Below, piece by piece: positions 1-8,562 of a stretch of 64,000 nucleotides of DNA. The notes beneath the pieces were generated by a model. The model was not told the origin of the DNA. It saw only the letters and a list, made by a program, of their open reading frames with translations, and did no database searches. Position 1 is the stretch's first letter. Each line of letters begins with the position of its first letter. This DNA comes from Opeltia flavorubescens (taxonomy: Eukaryota; Ascomycota; Lecanoromycetes; Teloschistales; Teloschistaceae). Position numbers and translations under genes: made by a program. The DNA is taken from positions 1,666,667 through 1,730,666 of the forward strand of contig KE546970.1 in assembly GCA_000442125.1 (NCBI GenBank), written 5' to 3'.

Positions 1-30
1 CTTCAGAGAGAGCGCTTTGAATTTAGTCAA

Positions 31-90
31 TCAGTCATACACATGCGGAAGGCTGGATGTAGTCTGATATAGAAAAAGGAGTATATATAC
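31..90 (+). promoter_or_regulatory. Promoter of array gene 1 (subclass A)
   Basis: GTCATACACATGCGG at 34-48 is followed by a TAG/GATA-like stretch and a TATA box at 82-89. The same arrangement recurs before gene 2 (GTCATATACATGC from about 412) and gene 3 (GTCAT 799-803, TATATAAA 851-858). The GTCAT core is a bZIP-type half-site (inference). Confidence 0.6.
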
Positions 91-226
91 CAATTCTTCT
101 CTCCCAAGCTTTCACACTCCTTAGTATACCTCACGACTTGAAGAAAACACCTCAGTAAGCTGAATCACACATTCAAAACTCAAAATAACACGGTCGAGCC
201 GCAAAATCTTCACACCAGCTTCGAAA

Positions 227-388
227 ATGTCTGATACGTGGTATTTTGACTGCTGTCGCTGCGCAACAACAACTTTGCACGGTATGGGTCAACTCTGTAC
301 GCTTGGCGGTCATCGACCATGTGGTTATTGCGGATATCATCTTAAGGGACCATTCACTGCATGCATGTGTCAGCTTGCCAATGAATAA
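227..388 (+). CDS. Array gene 1: small Cys/His-module protein with a lost ligand
   Basis: The product is 53 residues. The start at 227 follows an A-rich context and gives the same MSDTWYFD N-terminus as the next gene. Module residues are W5, C9, C10, C12, C24, H29, C32 and C35. The position that is Cys27 in gene 2 is Gly here (TGT versus GGC), so one expected zinc ligand is missing. The protein also runs about 14 residues past its neighbour, adding a C-x-C. It may be a diverging or decaying copy of gene 2. Its TATA box is at 82-89. Confidence 0.7.
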   Translation: MSDTWYFDCCRCATTTLHGMGQLCTLGGHRPCGYCGYHLKGPFTACMCQLANE

Positions 389-611
389 ACAAAGTCTTGC
401 GTGCTCATCAGTCATATACATGCAAAAGGTCAGGTGAACTTAGATAGAAGAGCATAAATATAAATTTCCTCTGCCAATCTTCCAAACTCCTTCGTATTCT
501 CCACAACTCGAAAACACATTTTCCAGCCAGCAAATTTTCGATCCAATACTCACAATACCGCGAGCAAACCGTGAATATACCCCTTGGAAACAGCTTCGGA
601 CTCGGATAATC

Positions 612-731
612 ATGTCGGATACATGGTACTTTGACTGTTGCCACTGTAGGACCACAAGCATGTATGGTATGGGTCAAGATTGTACACTTTGTGGCCATGA
701 TCCTTGCGATGCCTGCCATAAGCATCGATGA
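612..731 (+). CDS. Array gene 2: small Cys/His-module protein
   Basis: The product is 39 residues, with module ligands W5, C9, C10, C12, C24, C27, H29, C32 and C35. Three residues separate W from the CC pair, as in gene 1, where most members have one. The leader is about 150 bp after an AT-rich TATA-like stretch (455-465). With gene 1 it forms a recent duplicate pair, alike in the protein start, the promoter and the 3' flank. Function is unknown. Confidence 0.75.
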   Translation: MSDTWYFDCCHCRTTSMYGMGQDCTLCGHDPCDACHKHR

Positions 732-796
732 GTCACTCCTTGATGTATCTTACTATTAGCGTGCTTGTGAGTGGTTGATTGATCCTGCGTGCACAT

Positions 797-858
797 CAGT
801 CATATGTATGCGGGAGGCTGGAATTGGTTAGATAGCCTAAGAGAGAGGAATATATAAA
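797..858 (+). promoter_or_regulatory. Promoter of array gene 3 (subclass A)
   Basis: GTCATATGTATGCGGG begins at 799 and TATATAAA lies at 851-858, about 130 bp before the ATG at 986. The arrangement is that of genes 1 and 2. Confidence 0.6.
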
Positions 859-985
859 CCTTCTCAAATTCCTCATCTTCAAATTATCTTTCGATCTTCA
901 AATCACATCCTTCCAAATAACATCTGTAGCTCGAACCACCATCTTCAAACAACATTTAGAACCCAGACCAAAAATCCACTTACTG

Positions 986-1315
986 ATGGCTTCCCAAGAA
1001 CCTTTCGCACACCTTCCACAGCTTTCAGGATCCAAAGCCGGTTTATCTTTCCTATGCTGCAAATGCAAAAAGTACAGCACGGCCATCGATTCCGATGGTC
1101 ATTGTCAGCACTGCGAGCATATCACACAGTCGCCTGAATGTACTTGCAAACCCGGCCGCCCAGTGTATTTTGTGTGCTGTCAGTGCAGCAAAATCAGCGT
1201 GCTCGGAGCTGATCATTGTTGTGAGCATTGCGAGCACGGCATCTCGTCAGCTGGATGCGATTGCAAGCGTCCTACTTGGCAAATGGTCGACTTGATGTAT
1301 AGGCCGAAGGAATGA
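986..1315 (+). CDS. Array gene 3: two-module Cys/His protein
   Basis: The product is 109 residues with two copies of the module. The first has C24, C25, C27, C40, C43, H45, C52 and C54; the second has C64, C65, C67, C79, C82, H84, C91 and C93. The Trp before CC is replaced by Phe, and the distal pair is C-x-C after a six-residue gap instead of C-x2-C after two. A short linker with P-V-Y-F introduces the second module. With gene 4 it forms a double-module subfamily inside an otherwise single-module array, best explained by internal duplication before the two genes separated. Confidence 0.8.
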   Translation: MASQEPFAHLPQLSGSKAGLSFLCCKCKKYSTAIDSDGHCQHCEHITQSPECTCKPGRPVYFVCCQCSKISVLGADHCCEHCEHGISSAGCDCKRPTWQMVDLMYRPKE

Positions 1316-1457
1316 GTTTTTTTTTTCGTTTTTTGGCATTAGTCATATGTATGCAAGAAACTGAAATGGTCAGATAGCTCCAAAGAAATGAGTCTTTTTC
1401 GGTTTTTGCCATTAGTCATATGCATGCGAAACACTGAGGTAGTCAGATAGTTTCAAG
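1309..1457 (+). repeat. Tandemly duplicated promoter block before array gene 4
   Basis: Two direct copies of about 73 bp run from about 1309 to 1384 and from 1385 to 1457. Each has ATGAGT, a T-run, GCCATT or GGCATT, AGTCATATGTATGC or AGTCATATGCATGCG, then a GTCAGATAG box. The first copy starts over the stop codon of gene 3. Gene 4 thus has two GTCAT/ATGCATGC elements where its relatives have one. Confidence 0.75.
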
Positions 1458-1597
1458 TCAAAGAGCATCAACACTTCTCCATATATTCCCCCTCCTCCCC
1501 CCCAAATTTTTTCTGCATCTCAAAAAACGTCATTCAACAGCCAAACACATTTATTCCACAGCCACAATTTCGATCTTCTCATCAATTCTTGCGAACC

Positions 1598-1885
1598 ATG
1601 TCGAAGTCTACAGCCCGTCCAGTCTACATCATGTGCTGCCAATGCGAAAAACTCGGCGTGTACACTCCTGATGGTTCCTGTAGATTTTGCGGGCACACAA
1701 ACGGATCATCTCAGTGTACTTGTAAACGTCCTGTCTATGGGATCAACTTCAGACCAGAACCCCCAGCCGGACCTGCATACTTCTCATGTTGCGAATGCCA
1801 CCAAGTTGGCAAGTACGAACGCGATAGCCCTTGTGAATGTGAACACTGCGGGCATGTTCTCCGATCGGCTGGATGCTATTGTTAG
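1598..1885 (+). CDS. Array gene 4: two-module Cys/His protein
   Basis: The product is 95 residues from the ATG at 1598; the codon nine bases upstream is TTG and is not needed as a start. Module 1 has C13, C14, C16, C28, C31, H33, C40 and C42. Module 2 has C64, C65, C67, C81, C84, H86, C93 and C95, with an extra C79. Tyr/Ile/Met/Phe replace the usual Trp before CC. It is the close relative of gene 3 and is preceded by a doubled promoter block. No clear TATA box is seen; an AT-rich stretch lies near 1480. Confidence 0.78.
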   Translation: MSKSTARPVYIMCCQCEKLGVYTPDGSCRFCGHTNGSSQCTCKRPVYGINFRPEPPAGPAYFSCCECHQVGKYERDSPCECEHCGHVLRSAGCYC

Positions 1886-2104
1886 CGTCGTTTTCTTCAA
1901 ACAGTGGACTTGCCGATGAAGAATTGAGATCATGGTTTTGCTTGTCAGTCATATATATTTCATATCCTTGAATCAATTGGAAAGAGTCATATGCATGCGA
2001 GGTATCGGAGCTAGGCAGGAGGCTGTATATAATCTTTGATATCTTGAAAACTTCTTCAGATGTTCTGCATCTCTTGGTGCATTTGACAAACAAGAAGTGC
2101 AACC

Positions 2105-2350
2105 ATGGGGATACTGAAACATAGATTCTTGGACCGTTGGTTCTCAACCTCCCACCGCCATACCTCTACAGATCCACAGCCGAGTGCGCCCCCCGAGACG
2201 GCCCCGAGGTTCCCTCACAGAAGCCTTCACTCACCGCGTCATTGGGAATGCTGCGCGTGCCACGAGCCGAACGATGAAGAAGAATATTACTGCTACTGCT
2301 GTAAGAAGAAATATTGCGGAAAGTGCTACCTGTCTTGGATGTGGCCATAG
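2105..2350 (+). CDS. Array gene 5: Cys/His-module protein with long N-terminal tail
   Basis: The product is 81 residues. An N-terminal extension of about 45 residues rich in R, H, S and P precedes the module: W47, C49, C50, C52, N56, C63, C66, C71 and C74. The usual His is Lys68, so the second site may have three ligands only. The TATA-like box at 2024-2031 is only about 80 bp from the start, the shortest leader in the array. Two GTCAT elements lie upstream, at about 1949 and 1987. The long basic, low-complexity tail is unlike its neighbours. Confidence 0.65.
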   Translation: MGILKHRFLDRWFSTSHRHTSTDPQPSAPPETAPRFPHRSLHSPRHWECCACHEPNDEEEYYCYCCKKKYCGKCYLSWMWP

Positions 2351-2839
2351 CGATATTGGTCTCAGGCTTCCAGCTCGGTACTTGGGAGTTAAGCTTGACT
2401 TGGGGACTGGAAAAGATTTCCCGCTTCTCCCAGAACCTTCTTGACGAGCAGTAAATCCAGATTGATGACTCTCTTAGTTGGATAGAGATTGTAGGATTGA
2501 ATGAATATGACCGCAGCTGGAGGTTATGTCAGGTTTCTTTTTTTAGTAGCGAGCCTCATTCGGAAGGCTTGAGGCCTTGGTCAGTCAGGTATGCAGGTTT
2601 TCTCGATGTAGATTCCATGATTCATAAACCATTAAATTCTTTTACAAAATGACTCAATCAACCTTATGCTGTGACGAACAGCCTCTTAAGGTGAGTATAT
2701 ATAGTCTCGAAAAACTTCCCTCGACGTCAGAACATTTCTCCAAAAACATTTCTCCATCTCCGCGAAGCAATACTCGGATCACCCTCAGACAAGCTGCTAA
2801 CTTCAGAGTCTCAAACACCAGCTTCCAAACCGTGCAGCC

Positions 2840-2995
2840 ATGGCCGACTACAATTCATGGATCTGTCATAGGTGCGAGGAGCTTAATCCGCTGCCCGACT
2901 CTCCAGAGAAAGCTATTCAATGCAAAACTTGCGGTCATCACTTTTGCGCGCGAAGTTGCACTTTCTACAATACGAACGAATGTCCAACTTCATGA
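2840..2995 (+). CDS. Array gene 6: small Cys/His-module protein
   Basis: The product is 51 residues, starting MADYNSW. Ligands are W7, C9, C12, C28, C31, H33, C36 and C40, with N16. The second Cys of the usual CC pair is His10, which can still bind zinc. The last pair is C-x3-C, a mark of genes 6 and 8. A longer frame opens at 2649 but runs through the TATA region and leader, so the ATG at 2840, matching genes 7 and 8, is preferred. TATATA lies near 2696. Confidence 0.75.
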   Translation: MADYNSWICHRCEELNPLPDSPEKAIQCKTCGHHFCARSCTFYNTNECPTS

Positions 2996-3333
2996 TGCTT
3001 GGGCAAGGAGGAACGGCTACATTTGACTTTGTGGTTGATGGACAGAAGTGTTAGCAGGTGGCTCGTGGTCATGTATGCGTGTCTTCTAGAAGTAGTATGC
3101 ATGATTCATAATCTATCAAGATATTTTTCATGACTCGATGAGCCTTATGCTATGACGTACATTCCAGCAAGATCAGTATTTAAGCCCTTCGAATATCTTC
3201 TTTCTCTCTGCATCACAACCTTCATAATATCCAACTTCGTATCTCTGAATTACTCCATCTCTACAAACCACAACCAGATTTGACAATCTTCTGACTTCAT
3301 AGCTTCAAACACCGGCTTCCAAAGCAAGCAGCC

Positions 3334-3498
3334 ATGAGCGACTACACTTGTTGGAGGTGTTGCCAATGCGAATATCCTAATTGGCTACCTAATCCGCAAG
3401 AGCCAGACTTTCATTGCAAAAGCTGCGGTCACCACTTTAGCCCGTCACATTGTCGTCCATACCATGTCGCCAATACTGGTAGTTGTGCACCTTCATGA
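3334..3498 (+). CDS. Array gene 7: small Cys/His-module protein
   Basis: The product is 54 residues: W7, C9, C10, C12, N16, C28, C31, H33 and C40, with additional Cys at 6 and 51. Position 36, Cys in genes 6 and 8, is Ser, while His39 next to C40 could substitute. It is too short to appear in ordinary gene calls. Support comes from the near-identical promoter and leader of genes 6 and 8, the in-frame ligand pattern and TGACGT at 3153. Confidence 0.75.
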   Translation: MSDYTCWRCCQCEYPNWLPNPQEPDFHCKSCGHHFSPSHCRPYHVANTGSCAPS

Positions 3499-3887
3499 GG
3501 CTTGAGCGAAGAGACACGACGATGCTAGACTCTGTGGTTGATGGATAGAAGTGTTAGGACTAGGCGAATGTGGGTAGACGAAGGATTTTGAAGGTGGTTC
3601 GTTGTCATGTATGCGTGTGTTCTAGATATAGTCTGCGTGATTCATAATTCACTAAGATATTCCCTCAATGACTCAATCAGCCCCAAAGATGACGTACATC
3701 TAAGCAGAATTAGTATTTCTAGTCTCCAGAACTATTTCTCGTTATACTGTAACTAATTTTTCAGAAATTTTCAGCCCTACAACTGTTTACCTCAACCCTA
3801 CATCTTCGCAAACCACAACATCGGATCACCCTCAGATAAACTCCTAACCTCAGAGTCTTCTTTCTCCAACTTCTACCCCAAGCAGCG

Positions 3888-4043
3888 ATGGCCGACTACA
3901 ACGCATGGACGTGTTGCCAATGCGGAGGGTCTAATAGGCTGGCAACGCCTCAGATGCCAGAATTCCATTGCGCGTGGTGCGGCCATAATTTCTGCCGCCC
4001 GGACTGCTATCTATTCAATGCCTGTACTTGTGATGAAGATTAG
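3888..4043 (+). CDS. Array gene 8: small Cys/His-module protein
   Basis: The product is 51 residues, starting MADYNAW: W7, C9, C10, C12, N16, C28, C31, H33, C36 and C40, then a Cys-x-Cys tail at 46-48. It is the most intact member of the 6-7-8 triplet. The upstream unit has TGACGT at 3690-3695 and a weak TATTTCT in place of a TATA box. After the stop, GTATGTATGCG near 4092 resembles a promoter element, but the next gene is 640 bp away. Confidence 0.76.
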   Translation: MADYNAWTCCQCGGSNRLATPQMPEFHCAWCGHNFCRPDCYLFNACTCDED

Positions 4044-4687
4044 GCGAGGAGGAACGATTACAACAGACCCTGCGGATGATGTTGTTGGATGAGGAGTAGT
4101 ATGTATGCGAGGTATCTGCCTTGGTCCTCTGACTTTTGGACCTGATAAGCTTGCACTTTAGATATCTGCGATGATTCGATGAGTTAGGTGCCAATTCTAC
4201 TCTTGGAAAAATGTTCTCCACTATGTTACTTCATGATTCTTCAAAATCACGGGAGGAAGTAATCAAAGTGAATTGCTACCTTGATTCTATCTTGATGGAT
4301 TCTGCCCTTGCATTCTCGTCCAGTAATTCTCAAATTCCGGAAACCAGTTCTTCGACAGCATGTTGTGATCTGCTAACGTCCTTACGAGTGCTCTCAACAA
4401 GCCTAAAGACCAGAGTCAAGCGGGAAAGCTGCATTTATGATTAATGCTAGATATGCATTTTCCTTTTCCTCTACGGAGAAATTTATTGCAAACTACCAAA
4501 GCTATGAAAGAAGCAGATCATGACTCACAGTCTTGAGATCTCTTATTATATACTCTCTCCTCGGCACCCTATATCTACAGCTTTTCCACATCACAATCCC
4601 CCAACATCATCATAAGTCCTCCACATCACAACTCCTCCTCCGTTCCAACAAGCCTCTGTACAGTTTCTTGGTATATACAGCATTGAA
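4044..4687. other. Spacer between array genes 8 and 9
   Basis: This spacer holds a remnant-like GTATGTATGCGAGG element near 4092, an unrelated 77-codon open frame at 4211-4444 without Cys pairs, and the gene 9 promoter (ATGACTCACAG near 4520, TATTATATAC near 4542, CT-rich leader). No decayed module is visible. Confidence 0.5.
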
Positions 4688-4891
4688 ATGGTGAGCCCTG
4701 CCCCCAATTCCCTGGAACTCTCTCGCCCTTCGCTGACTCCAAAAAATGCCATCGTGGATAAGCCTTGGAATCGTTGGTGCTGCCACGAATGCTTCAAAAT
4801 CAATAAGGGAAACATGAAGTGTGGATCTTGTGATCACAGAGTTTGTTGGAGGTGCGCCACGTGGACGCATGGAGAGTCAGAAAATGAGTAG
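4688..4891 (+). CDS. Array gene 9: small Cys/His-module protein with N-terminal extension
   Basis: The product is 67 residues. About 29 residues precede the module at W30, C31, C32, C35, N39, C45, C48, H50, C53 and C56. Here CC abuts the Trp and is followed by x2-C, a one-residue shift from other members, while the distal C-x2-C, x-H, C-x2-C part is canonical. The tail is short and acidic. Confidence 0.75.
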   Translation: MVSPAPNSLELSRPSLTPKNAIVDKPWNRWCCHECFKINKGNMKCGSCDHRVCWRCATWTHGESENE

Positions 4892-5010
4892 CGTGATGGG
4901 GGGGAAATTTGTATGCAATTTACAGCTCGCAAAAAAGCGTGCGTGACTCTGTTCTGAAAGTTTGTATGCATTCGAATTATGGGATGACTGGTTTCGAGAT
5001 TTTCCGAGGG

Positions 5011-5043
5011 TGACGTAGGAGGAGATTTGGAAAGCTATATAAA
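5011..5043 (+). promoter_or_regulatory. Promoter of array gene 10
   Basis: TGACGT at 5011-5016 is followed at 5036-5043 by TATATAAA, with the ATG 134 bp further on. This CRE-like core near a TATA box recurs before genes 11, 12 and 15. Confidence 0.6.
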
Positions 5044-5176
5044 TTCCCAACATTCCGTTCTCTCTTTTGTATTCTCTATTTTCTCTTTATCACTCGCAAA
5101 AGCTTTTACATACACTCGAAATCTTCACAGTCTTCCAGACCCACCCCGATAACTTGTCTCACATACCATATTCAGA

Positions 5177-5314
5177 ATGGGGCAAAACAGTTTCTGGAGT
5201 TGCTGCAGCTGCAATGCCCCCAACTATTCTACCGAATCATCCTGCTGGCGGTGCTCTCATGGGCATTGCAATCAGGGCTGCCAGTACATGAGCTGCGATT
5301 GCCCGAATTGTTAG
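5177..5314 (+). CDS. Array gene 10: small Cys-rich module protein
   Basis: The product is 45 residues with eleven Cys. W7, C9, C10, C12, N16 (RanBP2-type Asn), C23, C26, H28, C31 and C35 form the module, and C40, C42 and C45 follow. The x6 spacing between N16 and C23 is exactly that of RanBP2 fingers. A longer overlapping frame on the same strand (5200-5439) has no motif and is a shadow. Confidence 0.78.
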   Translation: MGQNSFWSCCSCNAPNYSTESSCWRCSHGHCNQGCQYMSCDCPNC

Positions 5315-5727
5315 GCACAGCCGGAGAGGCGATAGATTTCACTTGGGGGTTTCCTTTGGAAGGAGCTGTTGTTGTGATAGGGTTGGGTAACATTCTGGAG
5401 ATGGAAAGAAAGTATGCGTGGTCTGGATTTATTTTTTGAATCTTGAAATCATTGGGTAGCTTTTTATCCATTAGAATGAATGCATGCACTTAATTCCAGA
5501 CGCTTCTTCGATTGATGTGACTCCTACTTTAGCCGGTGATACAGCTTGATATCTCGTGACTTCGTGATCCTCATGGCATCATCATCATAGGTGTGCCGTG
5601 ACAAGTTGAGTATATATTACTTACCGATGTCAGAGGTGTATAGGGGCGTATAATTCATCCGTATGATCATGGGTGCCCTCACTACCTCCACACGTGGTAT
5701 CAAAACCTCGATATGACTCTTAATGAA

Positions 5728-5762
5728 TGACGTACACATCATTCAGGAAAAAGTATAAATAC
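5728..5762 (+). promoter_or_regulatory. Promoter of array gene 11
   Basis: TGACGT lies at 5728-5733 and GTATAAATA begins at 5753. The gene 12 promoter at 6395-6428 has the same layout (TGACGT 6395-6400, then AATATAAATA). Confidence 0.65.
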
Positions 5763-5882
5763 CCTCAGACATCCATTCTTCTTGTGCAACCTCCATCCTT
5801 TCCCATCATTCGCATATCTTCTAAGTTGGCAGAAAATCAAAATTTCCAAACAAATTCTGAAAACACCCTCAACATACCCACA

Positions 5883-6002
5883 ATGGCAAAAAGCTACTCA
5901 TCATGGCAATGCTGCAAATGCAATACGCTCAACCACTACCCTTATGATTATTGTGGCTCTTGCTACCATGGTCTTTGCAACTTTGGATGTCGTGGTGTTT
6001 GA
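5883..6002 (+). CDS. Array gene 11: small Cys/His-module protein, near-consensus
   Basis: The product is 39 residues: W8, C10, C11, C13, N17, C24, C27, H29, C32 and C36. The W-x-C-x2-C-x3-N-x6-C-x2-C portion fits the RanBP2-type consensus exactly, making this a good family reference. A frame opening at 5727 runs through the TATA box, so the ATG at 5883 is chosen. The 3' flank (6105-6195, with ATGCATGC) matches that of gene 10 (5405-5490). Confidence 0.8.
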   Translation: MAKSYSSWQCCKCNTLNHYPYDYCGSCYHGLCNFGCRGV

Positions 6003-6394
6003 GAAGCTTTACAAAATTATTCGGAACGGTGGTGGATTTTGGGGAGTGGGATAACCAGAGGCAAGGGAATTTTTTGACATCATGGGCACGCTTTTGATGG
6101 TGGCAAAGAAGCATGTATGCTCTGAACTGGAGATTTTGAATTCTGGAACTCTTGGATAGCTTGCTTGTCGATAGAGAATGCATGCATTCCTTTCAAAATT
6201 TCTCTTCTGATAACGAATTTCGAGGCATAGTTACGGATGTCTATAATTTGCAACCTCGTGATCATATGAAAATCTCTACCCCTGGTCGTTGCATTATCAT
6301 AATGCCGGAGTCCTCACAAATAGAATACATTTGCCCACATGATCAAAGCCGCCATCAAACGTAATATCGAGACCTGGATATGAGTCTTCATCAA

Positions 6395-6428
6395 TGACGT
6401 AAATCTTATCAGAAAACAATATAAATAC
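6395..6428 (+). promoter_or_regulatory. Promoter of array gene 12
   Basis: TGACGT at 6395-6400 stands about 20 bp before AATATAAATA. The ATG is at 6586. Confidence 0.62.
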
Positions 6429-6585
6429 TCCCAAACTCTCCTCTTCTCCACTTTCCGTTTCCAAAAAAAACATCTTTCTCTTCTCCTCTATAGAGCACAC
6501 ACACATCGTACCACTCTAATCCACTCTCGTCAACGGGAAATACATAGATCAACCACCAAAACTTCCAACTTAGCCTAATCCAAAA

Positions 6586-6744
6586 ATGGACGACCACGGG
6601 AACGTATATTATTGGTTCTGTTGCAAATGCCTGAAGACCACTTACTGCCCACAGCACTTTTGCGGAGCGTGCTATCATCCTAAATGTGAAGAATGCCCTC
6701 ATCATAAGAATGGAATCAGGACGAACCCGCCCTGGAAACCTTGA
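6586..6744 (+). CDS. Array gene 12: small Cys/His-module protein
   Basis: The product is 52 residues: W10, C12, C13, C15, T19 (Thr where most have Asn), C21, C26, C29, H31, C34 and C37. A basic, His/Pro-containing tail of 15 residues follows. A larger opposite-strand frame across the gene (6409-6867) lacks any motif and is judged a shadow. Confidence 0.75.
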   Translation: MDDHGNVYYWFCCKCLKTTYCPQHFCGACYHPKCEECPHHKNGIRTNPPWKP

Positions 6745-7185
6745 GGAGGGATGCTTGGAACCCCTTAAAAAGTTTGGCTTCGAGATGAACAATATTTTAG
6801 TACAATCAAGAAATGATTCTTGGGAATGAGGTTGGGATTGGGATAGGATTGGAAAGCATGCAGTCAATTTATTCGATTTTCATTTTTGTTTTCGGGTGTG
6901 ACAAATTGCTTGTCTACTTGCATGCTAGCTAAAGAACAACCAAAAACGATCTTCTCGTCAAGTTTTACCAGTGTATTGTGCTTGATGATGAGTCAAGAGT
7001 CATGAAACGTCGAGATACCAAACCCCCATCCGTTACAATATAACCCGGCGAAAGCTCTCTTCCCAAACCCCAAAACCTTTCCTCGATATCAGCAACACAT
7101 AGCCACACACACCATACTACACCCAACAAGCGCCTACATCATCACCTGCCTTTCAGCCTCTCAAACAAATTCCAATTTCTCCAAG
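6745..7185. other. Spacer between array genes 12 and 13
   Basis: It contains the 3' flank of gene 12 with GCATGC words, GAGTCATGAAACGTCG near 6988, a TATAA-like box near 7038 and a CA/CT-rich leader. No further module is seen. Confidence 0.5.
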
Positions 7186-7380
7186 ATGTTTCCTCTAAAT
7201 CCTCATCACCTCCCACTGCACCACGACCTCGATACGTCCTCCTGGGAAGAAGACTTCGGCATCTCGCATACTCGTGTCAAAGGCTGGGCCTGCTGCAAGT
7301 GCCATAAAGCGAACTACTATCCTCAATCTGTTTGTGGAGAGTGCAGTCACGACAGTTGCTGGACATGCTTTCGCTTTTGA
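7186..7380 (+). CDS. Array gene 13: small Cys/His-module protein with His-rich head
   Basis: The product is 64 residues. A 33-residue head rich in Pro, Leu, His and Asp precedes an ideal module at W34, C36, C37, C39, N43, C50, C53, H55, C58 and C61. Together with gene 11 it defines the consensus. The protein ends three residues after the last Cys. Confidence 0.8.
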   Translation: MFPLNPHHLPLHHDLDTSSWEEDFGISHTRVKGWACCKCHKANYYPQSVCGECSHDSCWTCFRF

Positions 7381-7809
7381 GCATTCTGAATTACTTATCT
7401 ACTGCTGTTCTGATGAATGGATGCCAGGTGGATATGGGATGCTGGATATTAGACAAACATTACGCATACCTTGAGTTGGAGTTGTAGCTTCTGAAGTCTG
7501 ACTGTTGTTTGGAGGGGCATAACGTAGAACTTGGATTCATAGGAAAATAAGGAAGAGCTTTTCGTGTACGTCTTACGATATGACTGCTCTTTCTCGATTG
7601 GGCTTCGTTCACAGCGCCCATGATGAGCTCGAAAAATATCACGTGTGCCAAGGGTCGCTTTCCATATAAAACCCCCAGAACCCTTATTCTCTTCTTTAAT
7701 TCTTCCTTTCTAGCACAACCAAACTCCACAGATCAACAGCACTTAACACATCCACCCATTATTCAACCCGGTTCTTGCTGTCATCAAAAGACCACAGAGG
7801 AACCTCACA

Positions 7810-7950
7810 ATGAACAGCGAACCGTTCTGGAGCGAATGCTGTAAATGCAACGCCATTGTCTGGCAGAAAGAACTTCATTGCTTTATTTGTCAACACGTCT
7901 TTTGCGATCATTGTGTTTTTAAGTATGGAGGAGGCCCTCCAGTCGACTAG
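7810..7950 (+). CDS. Array gene 14: small Cys/His-module protein
   Basis: The product is 46 residues: W7, C10, C11, C13, C24, C27, H29, C32 and C35, with Val at the Asn position. The upstream region has a CACGTG E-box-like word near 7640 and CATATAAAAC near 7664, so its promoter differs from its CRE-bearing neighbours. The ATG directly follows CTCACA. Confidence 0.74.
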   Translation: MNSEPFWSECCKCNAIVWQKELHCFICQHVFCDHCVFKYGGGPPVD

Positions 7951-8287
7951 CAATGGGAAGGAGGAGATGGATGATCAGTTCAGCCCTGGAAGGCTAGAGT
8001 AGGTTCTTTCTCAGGGAAATTGGGTTTTCTTGCTTGGAAAACGATGTTTTTTGGGTTGTGGGTTGTGGCGATGGATGAGAGCTGACAGCTTGCATGCTTT
8101 GCTCTGAGCTGAATGCTATGTTAATTAGCTTGCTGCTGCAATGAGCATACCTACCAATTTCTTAATATCTACCCTCCAATATCAGACTTCGATCATTTCG
8201 ATGAGAGTGCATTCTATGTGTCATGAAAAGAACGACTAATCATGACTCCTTCCAGCATATTCAATTTTGACAGTGAGCCATAGATAA

Positions 8288-8318
8288 TGACGTCTCTCAA
8301 ACTTCTCGAGTATTTAAA
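8288..8318 (+). promoter_or_regulatory. Promoter of array gene 15
   Basis: TGACGT lies at 8288-8293 and TATTTAAA at 8311-8318, 130 bp before the ATG. Confidence 0.6.
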
Positions 8319-8448
8319 CCCCTATCCCTCTCTCTTCCCTCAATATTCTCTGTGCCACCTCACCATCAACTTCCCTTACACAATATCACCTTCGACATCC
8401 AAAATCTAAATAGAGAACGCATACGTCAATCATTTTGCCAGCGCAAAA

Positions 8449-8562
8449 ATGTCAAACTACACCTGGAAACCGGCTTGGTATTGCTGCCAATGCGGACATT
8501 GCAACGAAAAAAAGGGTGGGATCCCCAGGTGTGAGAATTGCGGCCACACCCACTTGTGCTAG
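8449..8562 (+). CDS. Array gene 15: short Cys/His-module protein, C-terminally clipped
   Basis: The product is 37 residues: W10, C12, C13, C15, C18, N19, C28, C31, H33 and C37, where it ends. The final C-x2-C is reduced to one Cys. C18 lies next to the Asn and might replace the lost ligand. The gene leads into gene 16, where the distal half is absent altogether. Confidence 0.7.
   Translation: MSNYTWKPAWYCCQCGHCNEKKGGIPRCENCGHTHLC

Larger units (their letters stand above)
2588..4043 (+). repeat. Three successive duplicated units carrying genes 6, 7 and 8
   Basis: Three consecutive units, starting near 2588, 3070 and 3606, share an upstream block (GTATGC, a TTCATAA-type box, ATGACTC, a CCTTATGC-like stretch and TGACG), a leader ending in CAGCCATG or similar, the coding sequence, and the first two share a 3' block with GTTGATGG and AGAAGTGTTAG. 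TGACGT lies at 3153-3158 and 3690-3695. This is the most obvious recent local triplication in the array. Confidence 0.75.

Noticed and set aside
2649-3026. 125-codon frame covering gene 6
   Set aside because: It runs through the TATA box and leader in another frame and lacks the ligand pattern; the ATG at 2840 matches genes 7 and 8.
6409-6867. 152-codon minus-strand frame across gene 12
   Set aside because: No motif, wrong strand for the array, and it reads through the gene 12 TATA box.
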